Assembly (NCBI GenBank): GCA_045599185.1
Contig: JAZRVO010000031.1
Location: forward strand, 1 to 64,000
DNA from: UBA1240 sp045599185
GTDB taxonomy: Bacteria > Spirochaetota > Spirochaetia > Treponematales > Treponemataceae
Length of the DNA stretch: 64,000 bases
Direction of reading: 5' to 3'
Positions 52,087-60,437 of the stretch are shown here, piece after piece. The notes beneath the pieces are model-generated. The model saw only the letters and a program-made list of their open reading frames with translations, did no database searches and was not told the DNA's origin. Within the stretch, counting starts at the first letter, position 1. The number at the start of each line of letters is the position of its first letter. Made by a program: the position numbers and the translations under genes.

Positions 52087-53847
52087 TTATTTTTTGCCAA
52101 AAAGACCTTTAATTTTTGCCAAAAAGCCTTTTTTTGCCGGTACGCTCTGTTTCTGGCTGCTTTCAGTTTTTGCATAATTCTGAACAGGCTTTGCAGAATT
52201 GTTTGAAGGCTTGCTGTAATTTCTGCTGTTTTTGCCTTTGTAACCGCTGCCGTTCTGCGGTTTGTCGCCGTAGCGGTTGTTTTTTCCGCCGTTATATTTT
52301 TTACCGCCGTTCTGGCTGGTGGCCGGTTTTTTACTCTTGCCGGTTTTTTCGCCGGTTTGGGCTGGCGTGCTGCTGCCGGCTGCCTGTCCGTATTTTTCGC
52401 GGTAAACCTTCATGCGCTCGTCAAAAGACATAGAAGAAAGTTTTTCGGCATCATTGTTCTGTGACTGTTCAAAATTGCGGCGGTTTTTGTCAAAATGCTG
52501 ACCGTTTTTATAGTTGCCGCGGCGTTCGCCTTTTGCAGAATTTTCGCTTTTATAGCCGCTGCTGCTTCTTTTGTAAGCGCCGCGGTTACCGTCGCGGTGG
52601 CCGTTTCTTCCGCCGTCGCGTCTTTCTCCGTGCTGGCCGTCACGACGGCCGCGGTGTTCTCCGCGTTCGTCTTCGTAATAATTGCCGGTTTTAATGTAAG
52701 TGCCTGCGCTTTTGTCTTCAGCAAACAGGCTTTCGTCTGCAACTTCGCTTGGTACAGACATTTCAATGTAGCGTTCAATGGCAGGAAGGTTGTAAACGTC
52801 CTGTTCGCTGCAGAAAGTGTAGGCTTTACCTGTTTTTCCGGCACGGGCTGTACGGCCAATGCGGTGCACGTAGTTTTCGGCTTCGTTCGGCAGGTCAAAG
52901 TTTACAACCATTGCCAGGTCGTCCACGTCAATTCCGCGGGCTGCAACATCGGTTGCAACAAGGCACTTCAGTTTTCCGTTTTTAAACGCATTTATAACCT
53001 GCAGGCGTTTTGCCTGGGGTAAGTCACCTATAATGAACTCGCTTTCAAAGCCGTTCATTTCAAGGCGTTTTGAAACGACTTCGCTTGTACGCTTTGTGTT
53101 GCAGAAAATAATTATGCTTTCCGGTTTTTCGCGGGTTAAAATGCCTGTCAAAAGTTTCATTTTGTTGTCGCTAGAAACATGGTACAAAAGCTGGTCAATT
53201 TCGCTTACGGTAATGTTTTCGCATTCAATGGTAATTTCTTTTGCGTCTTCGGTGTATTCCCATGCAAGGTTTTTCACGTAAGTGTTCAGTGTTGCACTAA
53301 AAAGCATGGTCTGGCGGTCGGTTGTGCCTGGCAAAAGCTTAATCAGCTTGCGCAAGTCCGGGTAAAAGCCCATGTCAAACATGCGGTCAGCTTCGTCAAT
53401 TACCAGAAAACCTACGTTGTCCAGTTTCATGCTGCCGCCTTCCTGAAGGTCAATTACGCGGCCCGGCGTACCAATCAGAATGTCTACGCCTTTTTCAAGC
53501 AGCTGCTTCTGTTTTTCGTAGCCAACGCCGCCGTAAAAACTGGCACTTTTTAAACCTGTATATTTTGCCAGTGTGCTTGCTTCTTCTTCTACCTGCACGG
53601 CAAGTTCCCGGGTTGGCACCATGATAAGGGCTTGCTTGCCGTTCTGTTTGCTGGCAATAATCTGCTGAATGATTGTGATTAAGTAAGCAGCTGTTTTTCC
53701 CGTTCCTGTCTGGGATTGTACGTAAAGGTCGGTGCCTTCCTGTGCACCGCAGAGCACCTGTTCCTGAACAGGCGTGCAGGTTTCGTATCCTGCTTCGGCA
53801 ATGCCTTTTAAAAGCATTTCGTCAAGTGAAAGTTCTGTAAAATTCAT
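52087..53847 (-). CDS. DEAD-box RNA helicase with a long Gly/Arg/Asn/Lys-rich tail
   Basis: The first 385 residues form a full DEAD-box core: Q motif (TPVQEQV), Walker A SQTGTGKT (45-52), DEAD, SAT, and HRIGRTARAG. The remaining 200 residues are a low-complexity tail with RGRRDGQHGERR-type, GGKNNRYGD and KGKNSRNYS stretches. Such tails bind RNA nonspecifically. The enzyme should remodel RNA, for example during ribosome assembly or cold adaptation. The ribosome binding site is weak (AGAG). Confidence 0.93.
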   Translation of the reverse strand: MNFTELSLDEMLLKGIAEAGYETCTPVQEQVLCGAQEGTDLYVQSQTGTGKTAAYLITIIQQIIASKQNGKQALIMVPTRELAVQVEEEASTLAKYTGLKSASFYGGVGYEKQKQLLEKGVDILIGTPGRVIDLQEGGSMKLDNVGFLVIDEADRMFDMGFYPDLRKLIKLLPGTTDRQTMLFSATLNTYVKNLAWEYTEDAKEITIECENITVSEIDQLLYHVSSDNKMKLLTGILTREKPESIIIFCNTKRTSEVVSKRLEMNGFESEFIIGDLPQAKRLQVINAFKNGKLKCLVATDVAARGIDVDDLAMVVNFDLPNEAENYVHRIGRTARAGKTGKAYTFCSEQDVYNLPAIERYIEMSVPSEVADESLFAEDKSAGTYIKTGNYYEDERGEHRGRRDGQHGERRDGGRNGHRDGNRGAYKRSSSGYKSENSAKGERRGNYKNGQHFDKNRRNFEQSQNNDAEKLSSMSFDERMKVYREKYGQAAGSSTPAQTGEKTGKSKKPATSQNGGKKYNGGKNNRYGDKPQNGSGYKGKNSRNYSKPSNNSAKPVQNYAKTESSQKQSVPAKKGFLAKIKGLFGKK

Positions 53848-54056
53848 AGCATCTCTTTGGAATTGTATTTTAAGCGGTTAAACCGCAATGTTTTCTATAA
53901 TTCTTCTATTAAATACGTATTTTATTGAAATCCCTGCAGGCTTATTTTGCGGCATTTCAAAAAAATACGGGTTCTGCATTTTATAAACGCCTGCAAGTTT
54001 TAAGCTGCTGAAACTTCACGGCAAGTCTACAATTTTTTGTAATAATTTACAATTGC

Positions 54057-54084
54057 TTGAAAAAATCTATTTTTCTCTTATAAT
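54057..54084 (+). promoter_or_regulatory. Promoter TTGAAA-16-TATAAT directly before the HD protein gene
   Basis: TTGAAA (54057-54062) and TATAAT (54079-54084) are 16 bp apart. The -10 box ends 6 bp before the ATG at 54091, so either the transcript is leaderless or translation starts at ATG 54139 instead. Confidence 0.6.
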
Positions 54085-54090
54085 GTTGCT

Positions 54091-54597
54091 ATGTTTTCCG
54101 TTTACCTGAAATGTTCTGATGTAAGGCTTGTAAACACAACCATGCTTGAGTTTGCTGGGATTACACGTGTTTTGGAAATGAAAAAATATACCCAGCACGG
54201 AACGACTTCCGTTTTTGAACATTTGCTTTCGGTTTCTTACATGGCTTTGCGCATTTCGCGTTTTTTTGGAATAAAAATTGACAGCAAATCGATGATTCGC
54301 GGTGCACTGCTGCACGATTATTTTCTGTACGACTGGCACGACAGGACGAGTCATCACAGGCTGCACGGTTTTTACCACCCGGGCATAGCGCTTAACAATG
54401 CGCGGAAATGCCTTCAGTTGAATTCAATTGAAACTGACGTTATAAAAAACCACATGTTTCCGCTGACGTTTCCTGCTCCAAAAACGAAGGAAGGCATAAT
54501 CGTTTCCTGCGCCGACAAGATCGTTTCAGTTTACGAAACTTTTAAAATGAATGAATGGAAGAACGCCAAGCGCAGGAAAGAATGGAACATGAAATAA
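54091..54597 (+). CDS. HD-domain protein (putative metal-dependent phosphohydrolase)
   Basis: The 168-residue protein has the HD-domain ligands: His in FEHLLSVSY, the HD pair in LLHDYFLYDW, a His in KNHMFPLT and Asp in SCADK. Such proteins hydrolyse phosphoester or nucleotide substrates, and the substrate here is unknown. An internal ATG at 54139 is an alternative start: it trims 16 residues but has no clear ribosome binding site either. The gene is isolated, with only hypothetical exported proteins nearby. Confidence 0.8.
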   Translation: MFSVYLKCSDVRLVNTTMLEFAGITRVLEMKKYTQHGTTSVFEHLLSVSYMALRISRFFGIKIDSKSMIRGALLHDYFLYDWHDRTSHHRLHGFYHPGIALNNARKCLQLNSIETDVIKNHMFPLTFPAPKTKEGIIVSCADKIVSVYETFKMNEWKNAKRRKEWNMK

Positions 54598-54726
54598 TCC
54601 GCGGAATGTTTTTTGCTCGGTGTGTGGTACGGCAAAAATGAAACTGCTGAATTTAAAATTTGTAAAAATCTGTCAATTTATTTCAAATCAAAGGTTTGCA
54701 GGCTTTTAATTTAAGTTAATTTAAAT

Positions 54727-54732
54727 TATAAT
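54727..54732 (+). promoter_or_regulatory. Putative -10 box (TATAAT) before the exported protein gene
   Basis: TATAAT lies 41 bp before the ATG at 54774. The -35 candidate TTTTAA at 17 bp is weak. Confidence 0.4.
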
Positions 54733-54773
54733 CTAATGAAATTTAGTATTGAAAATAACAAAGGGAATAAACG

Positions 54774-55265
54774 ATGAAGAAACTGATAGCCTTGTGTATT
54801 GGGTTGTTCCTGACAGCTGCCGTTCATGCGCAGAGTGCTGCAAATTTAACGGAAATTGTAAAATCTGGTAAGACAGACTGGCAGAGCTTGACTTATCTGG
54901 CTTTTTTTATGGACGAAGCAAATGCGCAGAATGAAGATTTGCAGGACATTACGCCTGCGGAGACTTTTGATTATTTTAAAAATCACGGACTTGTTCCTGC
55001 AAAAATTCAGCCGGGTACAGCCCTGCGCTACGATTATATGGCAGAATTCCTGGTAAAAGCCTTTAATATTCCTGCAAAAAGCATTTTATTTCTTGCAACC
55101 GGCAACCGCCGCTATGCTTTCCGGCAAATGCAGCAGATTGGGCTTTATTCTGTTTCTACTTTCCCGTCGGACGTGCCCAACGGTTCGTTTTTTGTTACAA
55201 CTTTAGGCCAGTTTTCCGAAATGTATCCGCATCTGTCACTTAGTTATTCTGGTTCACGCAACTAG
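54774..55265 (+). CDS. Exported hypothetical protein, 163 residues
   Basis: A signal peptide (MKKLIALCIGLFLTAAVHA) precedes a small periplasmic domain with no recognised family. AAGGG lies upstream of the ATG. The next gene, another exported protein with barrel-like features, follows after 12 bp, so the two form an operon and may work together. The role cannot be inferred. Confidence 0.65.
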   Translation: MKKLIALCIGLFLTAAVHAQSAANLTEIVKSGKTDWQSLTYLAFFMDEANAQNEDLQDITPAETFDYFKNHGLVPAKIQPGTALRYDYMAEFLVKAFNIPAKSILFLATGNRRYAFRQMQQIGLYSVSTFPSDVPNGSFFVTTLGQFSEMYPHLSLSYSGSRN

Positions 55266-55277
55266 AAAGGAATTTAT

Positions 55278-56543
55278 ATGAAAAATTTGAAAAAACCGGT
55301 AATTTTCTGTTTTTGTTTTCTAATTTTTGGTATTTTGGGGCAAAATGCGAATGCGGTTGGTGTTAACTACGGCGTTACCAACGAATTGACCCTTGGTCTT
55401 ACTACCACTTTCGCCTATCAGTACCGCGTAAGTCCGTGGGTAGAAGTCCGTTCTGACAAACTTTCGGGCTGGCGTTTTGTAATTCAGGGCAGCGGCTATA
55501 TCCGCTACAATCCGGATGCCCTGCTTTTCCGCCCGATTTTAGACCTTGACCTTTTCAGAATTTCTACCCCGAAAGTGCCGTTTCTGCACGGTTACGTAAC
55601 CTGGGACATTGGCCGTTTTATTATGTCCGATACCCACGCCATGATTGTAAATGACAAGGTTGACGGTATTTCTACCCATCTGGTTATTCCGGGAATGGTA
55701 ATGGATTTTACAGCCGGTTATTTCGGCTTGCAGAATAACCTGACTTCTAAAGCAATGATTTCTACTGACGACATGCTTGCGGCTGCTGAACGCAAAGACC
55801 GTCTTTATGGTCTTGGTGCCAGACGCGTGGCTTTCCAGTGGTCAACTTTGTTTCCGGAATTTATTGGCCGTACCGCAGTTTATGGCGATATGATTGCTCA
55901 GGTTGACGTACGCAATTCAGTTCAAAATTCGCGTTTTTCTAAAGTTAAGCAGAATGCAAAAGAAGAAGTTTCTTCTATATATATTGGAACTGGTTTTAGC
56001 GGCCCATGGAGCAAGAAAAACAACCGTTTGCTTTACGATTTTGGTATTGTTGGCGAAGTGCTGGCGCGCAGTACAAGCAGCAAGGGCGAAACATTTATGG
56101 CAGCTTATTTGAACGGCGGTTTAACATACCGTTTAAGCAAAAACAAGCAGCTCGCATTCCGCCTTCAGTATGGTACGCCAAACAACGATGACGGCTGGTC
56201 TGAATACCGCCCGATTACCTATGTAAATGCAGGTACTTTTTATAAAGGCGGCTTTGCTAACCTGTTAAAGCCTCAGCTCGATTTTAAATGGAAGATAAAT
56301 CCGTCAATTTCGGTGAATGCAGGCCTTGCCAGCTACATTCAGCCAAAACTTACAAGAAAAATTGTATTTAAACGTGAAGAATTTGAAAAATATTACCGCT
56401 ATACGGAATTAAACCTTGGTGGTCAGGCCTTGATTATGCAGGACATTAACATGAAAGGCGAATTTGTTGTTGGCGTTACCAGCGAAAAACAAAACCGTAT
56501 TGCAGACCTTTCCCTGCGCTTAACGCTTAACATGGGTCTTTAA
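55278..56543 (+). CDS. Exported outer-membrane-barrel-like protein
   Basis: After a signal peptide (about 26 residues, ending NANA), the 395-residue mature part has many alternating amphipathic strands (TLGLTTTFAYQYRVSPWVEVRS, RFVIQGSGYIRYNPD, AFRLQYGTPNNDD) and a strand-like C-terminus (IADLSLRLTLNMGL). This composition fits an outer-membrane beta-barrel. I do not recognise a named family. AAAGGA precedes the ATG. It is downstream of the 163-residue exported protein gene and ends in its own terminator. Confidence 0.6.
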   Translation: MKNLKKPVIFCFCFLIFGILGQNANAVGVNYGVTNELTLGLTTTFAYQYRVSPWVEVRSDKLSGWRFVIQGSGYIRYNPDALLFRPILDLDLFRISTPKVPFLHGYVTWDIGRFIMSDTHAMIVNDKVDGISTHLVIPGMVMDFTAGYFGLQNNLTSKAMISTDDMLAAAERKDRLYGLGARRVAFQWSTLFPEFIGRTAVYGDMIAQVDVRNSVQNSRFSKVKQNAKEEVSSIYIGTGFSGPWSKKNNRLLYDFGIVGEVLARSTSSKGETFMAAYLNGGLTYRLSKNKQLAFRLQYGTPNNDDGWSEYRPITYVNAGTFYKGGFANLLKPQLDFKWKINPSISVNAGLASYIQPKLTRKIVFKREEFEKYYRYTELNLGGQALIMQDINMKGEFVVGVTSEKQNRIADLSLRLTLNMGL

Positions 56544-56585
56544 ATTTAATTTTTCTTTTACAGGGCTGAAAAAATTTACCAGCCA

Positions 56586-56615
56586 AAAAAAACTGTCCGA
56601 AAGGGCAGTTTTTTT
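56586..56615 (+). terminator. Terminator after the barrel-like gene
   Basis: AAAAACTGTCC pairs with GGGCAGTTTTT around GAAA, with a T-tail. Confidence 0.8.
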
Positions 56616-56742
56616 ATGCTTTTTTAAGTTTTCGGTTTTGTCATTAAAAAGGGCAGGTTAGGGTTTAAATCGTAAACGCGCTTTAATGCGGCATATTTTC
56701 AACAATCTGTATTCGGTTTTACACTTTTCTTTTCTGCAAGAC

Positions 56743-56772
56743 TTGTCATAATACCGTAAAAAATGCGATAAT
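56743..56772 (+). promoter_or_regulatory. Promoter of dapA, TTGTCA-18-GATAAT
   Basis: The hexamers TTGTCA (56743-56748) and GATAAT (56767-56772) are 18 bp apart, with the ATG at 56807 and a GGAGG ribosome binding site in between. Confidence 0.55.
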
Positions 56773-56806
56773 CGCAACAAACTTACAAGTTTTTGGAGGC
56801 ATTATC

Positions 56807-57715
56807 ATGTCAAAACTGCGCGGAGCCTTTACCGCACTTGTAACTCCAATGTTTGCGGATGGCTCAATTGATTACGAAGGTTGGCGCAAACTGGTTCAGT
56901 TGCAGCTTGAAGGCGGCATTGATGGACTGCTTGCGCTAGGAACAACTGGTGAAACTCCCACATTGGATGAACACGAAGAAGAAGTAAAACTTCTTGACAT
57001 CATTATGGCTGAATCAAAAGCCTATGAACTGAAAACAGGCCGTAAAGTTCCTGTTATTGTGGGTGCTGGTTCAAACTGCACAAAAGATGCCGTTGAATAC
57101 GTTCAGCGTGCCAAGGATTTGGGTGCAGATTATGCCTTGGTTGTAACACCTTATTACAACAAACCTTCTGATGAAGGAATTTTCAGACATTATGAAGCGG
57201 TTTCTAAAGTAGGAATTCCGATTATTGTTTATAACATTGCCGGTCGTACTGGTAAAAACATCTGTACTGACCTTTTGTGCCGTATTGCAGAACTGCCAAA
57301 TGTTGTGGGCGTAAAAGAAGCTTCGGGCAACATTAACCAGATGATGGAAGTTATTGCACGCATCGGCCGCAAAAAGGAAAATTTCACCGTATTGAGCGGT
57401 GACGATGGTCTTACACTTCCTATGATTGCTGCTGGCGGTGACGGAATTATTTCGGTAGTTTCTAACTTTACGCCGGATTTGGTTACAAAAATGACCCATG
57501 CTGCCCTTGACGGCGACATGAAAACTGCCCAGGATTTGCATTACCGGCTTTTGCCTTTCTTTAAGGCTGCATTTGTTGACGGTAACCCTTCTTCAATTAA
57601 ATATGCAATGAACTTAAGGGGCTTGCCGGCTGGCGGTTTGCGTTTGCCACTGGTAGAAGTTACTGACAATGCAAAGAAAATTATTGAAGCTGCACTGAAA
57701 GAGTGTAATTTGTAG
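56807..57715 (+). CDS. dapA: 4-hydroxy-tetrahydrodipicolinate synthase
   Basis: The 302-residue class I aldolase has GTTGETPTL, the Tyr-rich active-site loop (VTPYYNKP) and the Schiff-base Lys170 in GVKEASG. It condenses pyruvate with aspartate semialdehyde in the lysine/DAP pathway. GGAGG precedes the ATG. It lies directly upstream of asd, with which it shares the pathway. Confidence 0.95.
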   Translation: MSKLRGAFTALVTPMFADGSIDYEGWRKLVQLQLEGGIDGLLALGTTGETPTLDEHEEEVKLLDIIMAESKAYELKTGRKVPVIVGAGSNCTKDAVEYVQRAKDLGADYALVVTPYYNKPSDEGIFRHYEAVSKVGIPIIVYNIAGRTGKNICTDLLCRIAELPNVVGVKEASGNINQMMEVIARIGRKKENFTVLSGDDGLTLPMIAAGGDGIISVVSNFTPDLVTKMTHAALDGDMKTAQDLHYRLLPFFKAAFVDGNPSSIKYAMNLRGLPAGGLRLPLVEVTDNAKKIIEAALKECNL

Positions 57716-57724
57716 GAGCAGATT

Positions 57725-58828
57725 ATGAGTAATAAAATTGCTGTTGGCGTTTTGGGCGCAACTGGAATGGTTGGCCAGCGCTACATTAAATTATTGGAAA
57801 ATCACCCGTGGTTTGAAGTTACTTACGTAGCTGCAAGTCCGCGCAGTGCCGGTAAATTGTACAAGGATGCTGTTTCAAGCCGCTGGTTAATCGGCGCAGA
57901 AATTCCTGAAGGCGTTGCAAACCTTGTTGTAGAAGATGCAAACGATGAAAAAAAGGCCTTGGGCAAATGTAAATTTGTTTTTTCTGCACTTGAAATGGGT
58001 AAAGACGAAATCAAGGCACTTGAAGCAGCTTATGCTGCAGAAGGCATTCCTGTTGTTTCTAACGCAAGTGCAAACCGCTGGACAGAAGATGTTCCGATGC
58101 TTGTACCGGAAATTAACTACAGCCACTTGGATGTAATTGCTGAACAGAAAAAACACCACGGCTGGGACAAAGGTTTTATTGCCGTAAAACCAAACTGTTC
58201 TTTGCAGACATACATGATGCCGCTTCATGCACTTATTCAGGCTGGTTACCCTGTAAAACGCATGATTGTTACCACTTTGCAGGCAACTTCTGGTGCCGGT
58301 TACCCTGGCGTGCCAAGCTTCGACATGATTGACAATATTGTGCCGTACATTGGCGGTGAAGAAGAAAAGACAGAAAAAGAATGCCTTAAGATTTTGGGAA
58401 CAGTAAAAGATGGTAAAATTGAAAACGCAACTTTGCCGAAAGTTTCTTCTACATGTACCCGCGTGCCTGTAATTGACGGTCATACAGCCTGTGTTTCGCT
58501 TGAATTTGATTTGCCGGATGACAAAAAACCAAGCTTGGAAGAAATTGAAAAAATCTGGACAAGCTATTCAAGCCTGCCGCAGGAACTGGACTTGCCGAGT
58601 GCCCCAAAACGCGCAATCGTTGTTCGCCACGAAGAAAACCGTCCGCAGCCACGCCGCGACCGCGAAACAGAAAAAGGTATGGCATGTGTAATCGGTCGCC
58701 TTCGCCCGTGTAATGTTTTCGACGTAAAATTTGTTGCATTAAGCCACAATACAAAACGCGGTGCTGCCCTTGGCGGTATTCTTAATGCAGAATTGCTGAA
58801 AGCTAAAGGTTTTTTTGACAACCTTTAA
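57725..58828 (+). CDS. asd: Aspartate-semialdehyde dehydrogenase (long, archaeal/fungal-type)
   Basis: The 367-residue enzyme has the NAD(P)-binding GATGMVGQRYI near the start and catalytic Cys158 in KPNCSLQ. Later RETEKGMACVIGRLRP is typical of the long Asd class. It reduces aspartyl phosphate to aspartate semialdehyde, the substrate of DapA. GGAGCAG precedes the ATG, 9 bp after the dapA stop. The two genes are very probably cotranscribed. Confidence 0.93.
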   Translation: MSNKIAVGVLGATGMVGQRYIKLLENHPWFEVTYVAASPRSAGKLYKDAVSSRWLIGAEIPEGVANLVVEDANDEKKALGKCKFVFSALEMGKDEIKALEAAYAAEGIPVVSNASANRWTEDVPMLVPEINYSHLDVIAEQKKHHGWDKGFIAVKPNCSLQTYMMPLHALIQAGYPVKRMIVTTLQATSGAGYPGVPSFDMIDNIVPYIGGEEEKTEKECLKILGTVKDGKIENATLPKVSSTCTRVPVIDGHTACVSLEFDLPDDKKPSLEEIEKIWTSYSSLPQELDLPSAPKRAIVVRHEENRPQPRRDRETEKGMACVIGRLRPCNVFDVKFVALSHNTKRGAALGGILNAELLKAKGFFDNL

Positions 58829-58865
58829 TTAAACGGCTTTTTTAATTCACTAATACTTAATCCGC

Positions 58866-58897
58866 AAAAAAAGCTGTCATTTCTGACAGCTTTTTTT
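58866..58897 (+). terminator. Terminator after asd
   Basis: AAAAAAAGCTGTCA pairs with TGACAGCTTTTTTT around a 4-base loop. Confidence 0.85.
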
Positions 58898-58903
58898 GTT
58901 TTT

Positions 58904-58983
58904 ATTATGTAGACCAAACCTCGGGTTTTAAATATTTGCCTGAAAAATTATAAATTTTTAAAACTCGACATTCGGTCTATGTA
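58904..58983. repeat. Inverted repeat element D between asd and lysA
   Basis: Two arms of about 28 bp (TAGACCAAACCTCGGGTTTTAAA and TTTAAAACTCGACATTCGGTCTA, approximate) face each other around a 24-bp A/T centre. The arms resemble the ends of elements A and B. A solo arm also lies at about 36530-36551. Confidence 0.55.
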
Positions 58984-59060
58984 ATTTCATTGTAAAAATG
59001 CGCTGGTTCAGCGTGCCCAAATTTGGCATTTTTGCCGATATTTTAAACGGAGAAACCTGT

Positions 59061-60368
59061 ATGAACGAAAAATATTTTCCATTGACTAAAACCCAGCTTG
59101 AACAAACTGCACAAAAGTTTGGCACACCATTTTACCTTTATGACGAAGATGCAATCCGCAAAAACATCCGTAAATTTACAAAAGCTTTCAGCATTTTTCC
59201 TTCTTTTAAAGAATATTTTGCCGTAAAAGCTTTGCCTAATCCATATATCTTAAAAATTCTTGCAGAAGAAGGCTGCGGAACAGACTGTTCAAGTTTGCCG
59301 GAACTGGTTTTAAGCGAAAAAGCCGGAATTAATGGCGAAAACGTAATGTTTACCAGTAACGAAACCCCTGCAAGCGAATATAAATACGCTTTTGACCGCG
59401 GAAATATTCTGAACCTTGACGACATTACCCACATTGAATATGTAGAAAAATCTCTGGGCAAACTGCCGGATTTGATTTCTTTCCGCTACAATCCGGGTTC
59501 GCTTAAAAGTGGCGGCGTAAACGCAATTATCGGTAAGCCGGAAGAAGCCAAATACGGTTTAACCCGTGAACAGATTTTTGAAGCATACAAAATCTGTAAG
59601 GAAAAGGGCGTAAAACGTTTTGCCCTGCACGCAATGGTAGCTTCAAATGAACTGAACCCTGAAAGTTTTGAAGAAACGGCACGCATTCTGTTCCAGCTTT
59701 CAGCAGAGTTAAAGGAAAAACTCGGCGTCCGCATTGAATCAATCGATTTGGGTGGCGGCTTGGGCATTCCTTACAAGCCGGATCAGGTTGCTGTTGATTA
59801 TGACGATGTTGCAAAGCGCATCAGAAAACAGTACGACGCAATTCTTGTTCCATCCGGTCTTGACCCGATGAAAATTTGCTGGGAATGCGGCCGCCCGATT
59901 ACAGGTCCGTATGGCTATCTTGTAACGAGGGCAATTCACCAGAAGCACATTTACCGCGAATACATTGGCGTTGATGCTTCAATGGCAGACCTTATGCGCC
60001 CCGGTATGTACGGCGCATACCACCACGTTTCTGTTGCAGGCAAGCCGCAGGAATGTGACCGCACGCCGGATGCACCAAATGGCGGCAACCCTGCACAAAC
60101 CGAAGTTTATGACGTTGTTGGTTCTTTGTGCGAAAACTGCGACAAATTTGCCGTTCAGCGCACTTTGCCAAAAATTGATATGGGCGATTTGATTATTGTT
60201 CACGATGCCGGTGCACACGGCCGGGCAATGGGCTTTAACTACAACGCAAAAATGCGCTGCGGTGAACTTTTGCTTAGACCAAACGGTGAAATTGTACAGA
60301 TTCGCCGCCGTGAAACAATTGAAGATTATTTTGCAACCATCGATTTTTCTGGTTTGGAAAACTTCTAA
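59061..60368 (+). CDS. lysA: Diaminopimelate decarboxylase
   Basis: The 435-residue PLP enzyme of the alanine-racemase fold has PLP Lys56 in YFAVKALPNP, LGGGLGIPYK and a CGRPITGPYG stretch in the position of the family EPGR motif. Near the end VGSLCENCDKFA provides the catalytic Cys region. It decarboxylates meso-DAP to lysine. GGAGAAACC precedes the ATG. The dapA-asd-lysA order ties it to lysine synthesis. A frame start at 58998 would add an unrelated leader and is rejected. Confidence 0.9.
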   Translation: MNEKYFPLTKTQLEQTAQKFGTPFYLYDEDAIRKNIRKFTKAFSIFPSFKEYFAVKALPNPYILKILAEEGCGTDCSSLPELVLSEKAGINGENVMFTSNETPASEYKYAFDRGNILNLDDITHIEYVEKSLGKLPDLISFRYNPGSLKSGGVNAIIGKPEEAKYGLTREQIFEAYKICKEKGVKRFALHAMVASNELNPESFEETARILFQLSAELKEKLGVRIESIDLGGGLGIPYKPDQVAVDYDDVAKRIRKQYDAILVPSGLDPMKICWECGRPITGPYGYLVTRAIHQKHIYREYIGVDASMADLMRPGMYGAYHHVSVAGKPQECDRTPDAPNGGNPAQTEVYDVVGSLCENCDKFAVQRTLPKIDMGDLIIVHDAGAHGRAMGFNYNAKMRCGELLLRPNGEIVQIRRRETIEDYFATIDFSGLENF

Positions 60369-60437
60369 GTTTCAGCAAAAAAGGCTGGCATTGTTTTTTC
60401 AGGGCCAGCCAATTTATAACTTTTCAACTTTTCAACT

